Below, piece after piece: positions 59,149 through 64,000 of a stretch of 64,000 bases of DNA. The position numbers and the translations under genes are program-made. The DNA is taken from assembly GCA_001986395.2 (NCBI GenBank), contig MQVO02000063.1:1-64000 (forward strand), read 5' to 3'. Origin of the DNA: Irpex lacteus. Lineage: Eukaryota; Basidiomycota; Agaricomycetes; Polyporales; Irpicaceae. The notes beneath the pieces are model-generated. The model saw only the letters and a list, made by a program, of their open reading frames with translations, had not been told where the DNA came from and did not search any database. The number at the start of each line of letters is the position of its first letter. The stretch's first letter is position 1.

Positions 59149-61669
59149 TCACGTGTTTTTCACATAAGGAAGGGGGGTATCCTGGCCACTGAAACCGAGT
59201 ATTAGCCAGATAGGAATAGTCAAAGGCGGCAGAAAGGCACGAACGTTGATGTGATACGTCATACGCCTACCATCGGGACTGATCGTATGTATCACTTCGT
59301 CATCTGCACCCAAGAGGTCCACACGACGATCCTTTATCTCTACCAGACGGACCCCGGCGCCATTCTTTGTGGTAAACCTGATGGGTGAGAGATCTAAAAC
59401 CACGGAGTGTTCGTATTCCTGCGGTACTTCAATTAACGTCTTCGGCAGCAATTTTTCATTGCGTGCAAAGCGCAGGAATCTTTTAGCATTCATTTTATAC
59501 TCATAGCTGCACGGGCGGATCGAAATGTCTTGCAGCTCATATTGTCGTTTCAGCTCTATCAATCGTGACATCCGACTGTAGATTTCAGTCATAGTAAGAG
59601 CAGGTAAGGAGTAGGAATCCTTTAAATCATACCTCGATGGGTCCAAAGGGGTCCTTCGTGTCTTCAACTCTGCAGAAGTATTAGCGGCATCAGGTATAGT
59701 ATAGGCAGGATACCTGCCGTCCATGGCTGTGCGTAAGGATTCGGGATCTGAATCATCCTTACTGCATTGCTTGCAGCTAACACGATTGTAACTGGCAGGT
59801 TCACAAAAACGCCCCAGCCTGTAAAGAGAGCTCGCTTTGAGTGGGCAGTCAGGTGTAAAAGCTCAGCCCATCTTACACTTCGCATCTCTCGCACGGCTTG
59901 TACGATTTAAGGGTCATTAGGCCCGTTCGGGGAGAGTGAAGGGCGTCAAGTCCAAAAGCACTGTCTTGATCCTCGTGTATAGCCGATTGCGCTGTATCTT
60001 GGATCAACCTTCTGTGACTGTGTGCCAGGAGTGGCTCCGGCATGATAACCTGGTAATTTGGATGGTTAGCATCGAAGATAATCTTCAGAATCAGACTGAA
60101 AAATCAAACATTTGCACAATTTGAACGAGGATCATCAAGTCGGCCAGCTATTTTCCGCAAGAAAAATGTCAGTTAATGTCTACCGATGTATCGGCTACGA
60201 GAAATCCATCACCTCTACAGCGATCAACGAGAATCCTTGGCTTGCGTTCGCGGAGAATGAGCGCAAGATCATTAGGCGTATCCGGCTGCTGTTGTGATAA
60301 TGATGTCACGGTCATTTCCACATTATGATGCAAAGCAATATGTGCATATGCCTACCGGTTTGAACAGGGCCTCAAGGTCTGCATCGTTAGCGATCGCGAT
60401 GTCAGCGCCGGAGCGCTAAGAGAAAATAAGCATGAAATCTCATGACAAGGAAAAAAAACATGAAGAAGCACCTCAAGTATATAATCTAATAGATCATGCG
60501 TTGGCGTATGCGGCTAAAAAGGTATAGCATAAGTCCGGGAGAGGCATTGGAAGGAAAGATACCCACCGTAATATACGTAGACTGCGCTACGGAAGTGACC
60601 ACCCCGCCATTTTCCTGCTCATCGGGCCAACCGCCAGGGAAGGGAGGGTCCGCATTACCCATAATTTTACTTGGTATGGGGGAATATGCTTTTCGAGGCT
60701 TGAGTCTATATCCAGAGAGGAATATACACTGCGTTCTCGAATGGATCGCGTTTTCTTTAGCAGCAGAGCGAGCAAAGTGTTGAGTGATGCTGACGGTGTC
60801 CATCGGCCTGTCTCTGGAAGAGATGGCAGCGTCCCCGATAGACGGCTGCGTCTGAGAACTCGGATGATATGGGCCACTGCGCATCTCGGGAGCAAGATGG
60901 GTGCTGCGTTCAGAGGTCAGTGCCCCACGAACACCTGCAATTTGTCCTATGCCTGCCATAATACGCCCCTTCAGCGAACGCTTTTGGTGAGGCAAAAAGG
61001 CAACAACTGTCCAGACGGACGTTTTTGTGGTTCCAGTGACGAGGATGATATCCTCAGGCCTGCAGTGTATACCATACACATTCGTAGCAAAGGCATACCA
61101 GTGAGAATGATGAGCGACCAGGTACTCAATGAGGGCCTGATTATCCTTTAGCGTGGCCTTGGATGCATAGTCCTTCAGGCACAACATGGCGCCCTGGTCG
61201 CTCTCGCAGCGGTAGCTACCAGAGCCATCCACCGTCACCACCGATGATGGATCGCTGCTATCGATGCCCATGAGTATTCATCAAAGAAGCGGCATTGCAC
61301 GACACACATTCCTATACCCGCTCCTATTTCTGTCCGCGTGACTGTTTTGCTCGAAAGGATGCCAGGGTTGAGTCGGTATTCCATAAAAGACTTGAGGTGA
61401 TCCGGGATATCGTGCGGAATAAATCCTTCTGGAGTACCGCCGTCTTTGTTCCACTCATGCTCGGCGGGCTTCGTGATGTTGAAGAACCTCCAAAAACTAC
61501 CTTCCTTGTCAACGTAGCCCACGTCCCCTAGTTCGATCTCGCGGATAGTTTTGTCGCGACCTTTCGTAGGTTCTGGACACCATAGAGGGAGTCCATGTCC
61601 GTAGCAGTAGAGCTCTTCCGCGTACACCCTTGGAGCAGGCAGCATCACGAAACACAGATTCACTTTCAA
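59149..61669 (-). CDS. Family A copy 3, diverged, continuing into a cysteine-rich cluster
   Basis: Minus-strand relative of the genes at 34855 and 50348. Shared landmarks: RVYAEELYCYGHGLPLWCPEP, LGDVGYVDKEG, FNITKPAEHEWNKDGG (61540-61640), SHWYAFA, LVTGTTKTSVW, QCIFLSGYRLKPR (60660-61130), HDLLDYILE (near 60490), GADIAIANDADLEAL (near 60390) and RKPRILVD (near 60195). The start is uncertain (61669 or an internal Met at 61645), and the exon 1-2 junction near 61265 is unclear. Downstream exons near 59720-60060 encode KPCERC, GRFCEP and SCKQCSKD, a C-x2-C-x6-C-x9-C-x2-C pattern like a zinc cluster lacking its sixth Cys. A C-terminal region with an RMTYHINVRAF segment follows. The gene may be functional or decaying; the fusion is less certain than in copy 2. 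Confidence 0.55.
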
Positions 61670-63322
61670 AATGGAACACCTAAGTTATATAGAGCCAGGT
61701 ATAAGTTCTGGTCTGCTCTATATATACTAGGACGCTTGTAGGAAGTAGACCAATACCAAGTGCAGTCTCATCAAATGCTGCGTATTGCGCGTCATAGAAG
61801 GCCGTGCCGTAGTGGTACTGACTCAACGTGTAAGATAGAAGGCAGAGGCTGTAATAATGAACATAAAGAAGTTGATACATGATTCACAGACAAGCTTTGA
61901 GATAACCCAGGAACTTACGTGCAGAAATCGTTCTCACAGCTGCATCGACGGCTGGAATTACTTAGTTGCGTTTAACATGTCGTCAGATAGTAGCTGTGCA
62001 CGTACCAGAGATTAGCATACCATCAGTACGATGAAATAATATCCGAGTCTGGCAAACATCGGGAAAATAATCAGAACGGGAGCTAGTTTTATCTTGCGTT
62101 GTGGCGTTGAGAAGCGCTTCCCACGCTTTCGCAGTGTGAGGAAACGAGACCAGACCAGACCAACTTAAACCACAATGGATGGCAGTGGGATAGGATGGTA
62201 AACTCTCCCCTACGTGGCATATGCAGGTAAAGTATGTCCTTCTCAGCCCATCCTTGCTCACCTCTGTGTGCTTACCTGCGCTTACGTCCAGTTCTCCTCG
62301 ATCGCGTCCCGTACGGCGCTTACCACCAACGTCGATATCCTCATTGTATGTCATTGACTCCCGCCATACTGTCGAGCGGAGCTTTAATCCAGACATCCCA
62401 GGCTATTTACGTGGGGACTTCTGAGACAAGGCGAGTTTTCAAACTCTCCCTCGTTCCACTACCTCCGTCTTTCCCCTCCGCCTCTTGCGTCGTCCGCCCA
62501 GCCCCGCGCCCGCCACTCTCAACCGGTGAGTCTTTTGCCCCACAGTGTCCCATAAGCTGACTCTAACACCAGGGTGAGGCGGCAGACCGATTCCTGTAGT
62601 GCGCATGTGCATATATGCGCTGAATCACTGTGAGCTTTACTAGTCACTGCTAGCATGTACTCATAATGACTTGGACTAATCCTATCCTGTAACGACAGTA
62701 CGTTCGGCTTCGTGACGACCCCGCGGTGACCACAATGAGCAACGCGATGAGCTTCAGACACTGCAAGGGTTAAATCTGTGAGTGTCTTCGATTTTCTCGT
62801 GCTCAGATCTGTACTTAACAACGGCTCATGTCAATTCTAGCAACGTATTCGCATCTCAGGTTGTACAATCAAATGCGCGGCTCCAAAAAACGGTGCGTGA
62901 AACCCTGTCCGACAAGCTTGTTCGCCAACGTGCCGAACGGATGGCTGCGCGTGAAAGTTCCGGGCTCGCATAGGACAGCGTGTACGATTGTGAGTTTATT
63001 ACGCCGCCTTCACGCCCCGTCGCTCACGGTTGCTCTTCACCTTTGCTAGTGGTGTCTGCCTATCCTCGCCGCTTGAACTCCTGTACAGTATCTCACTCTG
63101 AGAGGCCCTCGCAGTCACGGTGCCTTCACCTCCCTTCTATACCTTATATTCGCTCGCTCTCAGCTTCGCTTTGCACAACATGGACTCGCCACTGTATCCT
63201 TAGCTTACCAGTGCATATGACAATATGATATTTGCATTTGCTTTATGAATTCGGGGTGATCTGAACAGCTGTATAGTACCCAGTGCGCAACAACTAGCTA
63301 ACATAGGATCAGCATGACAATG
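61670..63322. other. Gene-poor region, no gene recognised
   Basis: A helical-looking C-terminal fragment (SNARLQKTVRETLSDKLVRQ, about 62860-62920) could be a coding relic, but no family or start can be supported. Confidence 0.35.
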
Positions 63323-63430
63323 CATGGTAAAACGTCGCATTATGGCACAGGGTGGTAAAGGCCTGCCACTATGAATCAGGGTGATATAGGCCTGCCATAA
63401 TGGCGAAGGTGATATATCGTGCCAAAGTTA
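63323..63430. repeat. Four degenerate copies of a ~28-bp repeat
   Basis: Units resemble GGTGATATAGGCCTGCC followed by ATAATGGC, starting near 63323, 63350, 63378 and 63407. The layout resembles subterminal repeats of a transposon whose body could lie beyond the window; that is only a guess. Confidence 0.45.
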
Positions 63431-64000
63431 TACGATGTCGATGTCACCTTTTCTGCCACTTACCCTCGTTCGGACCGAGTGATATTGCGAGATGCCCTTT
63501 TTATTGCTACTTATAGTTAGGTATATTAAATGTTTTTTTCGCGATGAAAGAGCGATGTCTACCCGGCATTGACCGTTATACACAACTTGAAGCGGCCACG
63601 TTTACCACCTCTCATCTTATCTTCTCGATGATGCGCGTGTCTCCACATGGCACAAAAGGCAAACGCTATACCGCCCACTCTGTTTGTCATCTGGAAGTGC
63701 TTACCAAAAGCATGGTCAGTGTTCGCACCCTATACTGCGGACATGGCTTCGACGTATCGCAATGCCTGCGTATAGGCTACATGAGCGCCGCATATCGGTC
63801 TTCTGAACCATATACCTGCTTTACTTGAGCCAAAATATGTGGTGGCGGTCTGACACGCTGTTTGACACGTTGTCCCCACGCGCATGCCCGCAGAAATGGC
63901 TGTTGTCCATTTATTCTTTAACGATTCTGCATGAGGTGAATGGCGATAAGTGGACTCAGGAATGGAGCGTCTTCGAATACGTACCTCTTTCACAACATGA
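63431..64000. other. Right edge of window, no gene recognised
   Basis: A 94-codon frame (63544-63828, plus) and an overlapping minus-strand frame have no recognisable features. A gene running off the right edge cannot be excluded. Confidence 0.3.

Noticed and set aside
62221..62560. Overlapping plus-strand frames of 67 and 108 codons
   Set aside because: Low-complexity Ser/Pro/Arg composition with no conserved motif; no promoter or splice context to support a gene.

Overview
The window is nuclear DNA from a filamentous basidiomycete, most likely an agaricomycete. Most introns are 50-70 bp with GT-AG ends. The families present (Plavaka-type and MULE-type transposons, DUF6699- and DUF6593-like proteins, MYND-finger proteins, a multi-copy agaricomycete family) are typical of mushroom-forming fungi. 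No RNA gene, CRISPR array or replication origin was recognised. All exon limits are read by eye.

Left third (1-20.4 kb). A PPR-protein gene enters from the left edge and reads through only if about eleven small indels are corrected. At 4159-13646 lies a complete DNA transposon with terminal inverted repeats and a TA target duplication. It holds a full-looking Plavaka-like transposase, an accessory gene and, between them, a PCL-type cyclin gene with two in-frame stops. A small DUF6699 gene and an intact dynamin-family GTPase with nucleoporin-like FG repeats follow.

Middle (20.4-34.2 kb). This is a three-level transposon nest whose steps can be read exactly. A MULE (20447-34197, 9-bp target duplication, 158-bp inverted repeats) was entered inside its transposase ORF by a 10,023-bp CACTA-like element (22579-32601, TA duplication). 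That element's own transposase was then hit by an LTR retrotransposon, now a 538-bp solo LTR (29046-29583, 5-bp duplication). Removing each insert with one duplication restores the reading frame below it.

Right half (34.2-64 kb). Three copies of one protein family, here called family A (34855, 50348 and, on the minus strand, 61669), share their first ~450 residues. They continue into different DNA-binding-type modules: a GATA zinc finger, a homeodomain, and a cysteine-rich cluster. Each module has a change at a normally near-invariant position. Copies 1 and 2 belong to a duplicated block that also holds an array of hairpin-forming repeats and a DUF6593-like gene; copy 2 of that gene is frameshifted. 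A MYND-finger gene follows family A copy 1, and a MYND relic precedes copy 2. The right end is gene-poor.
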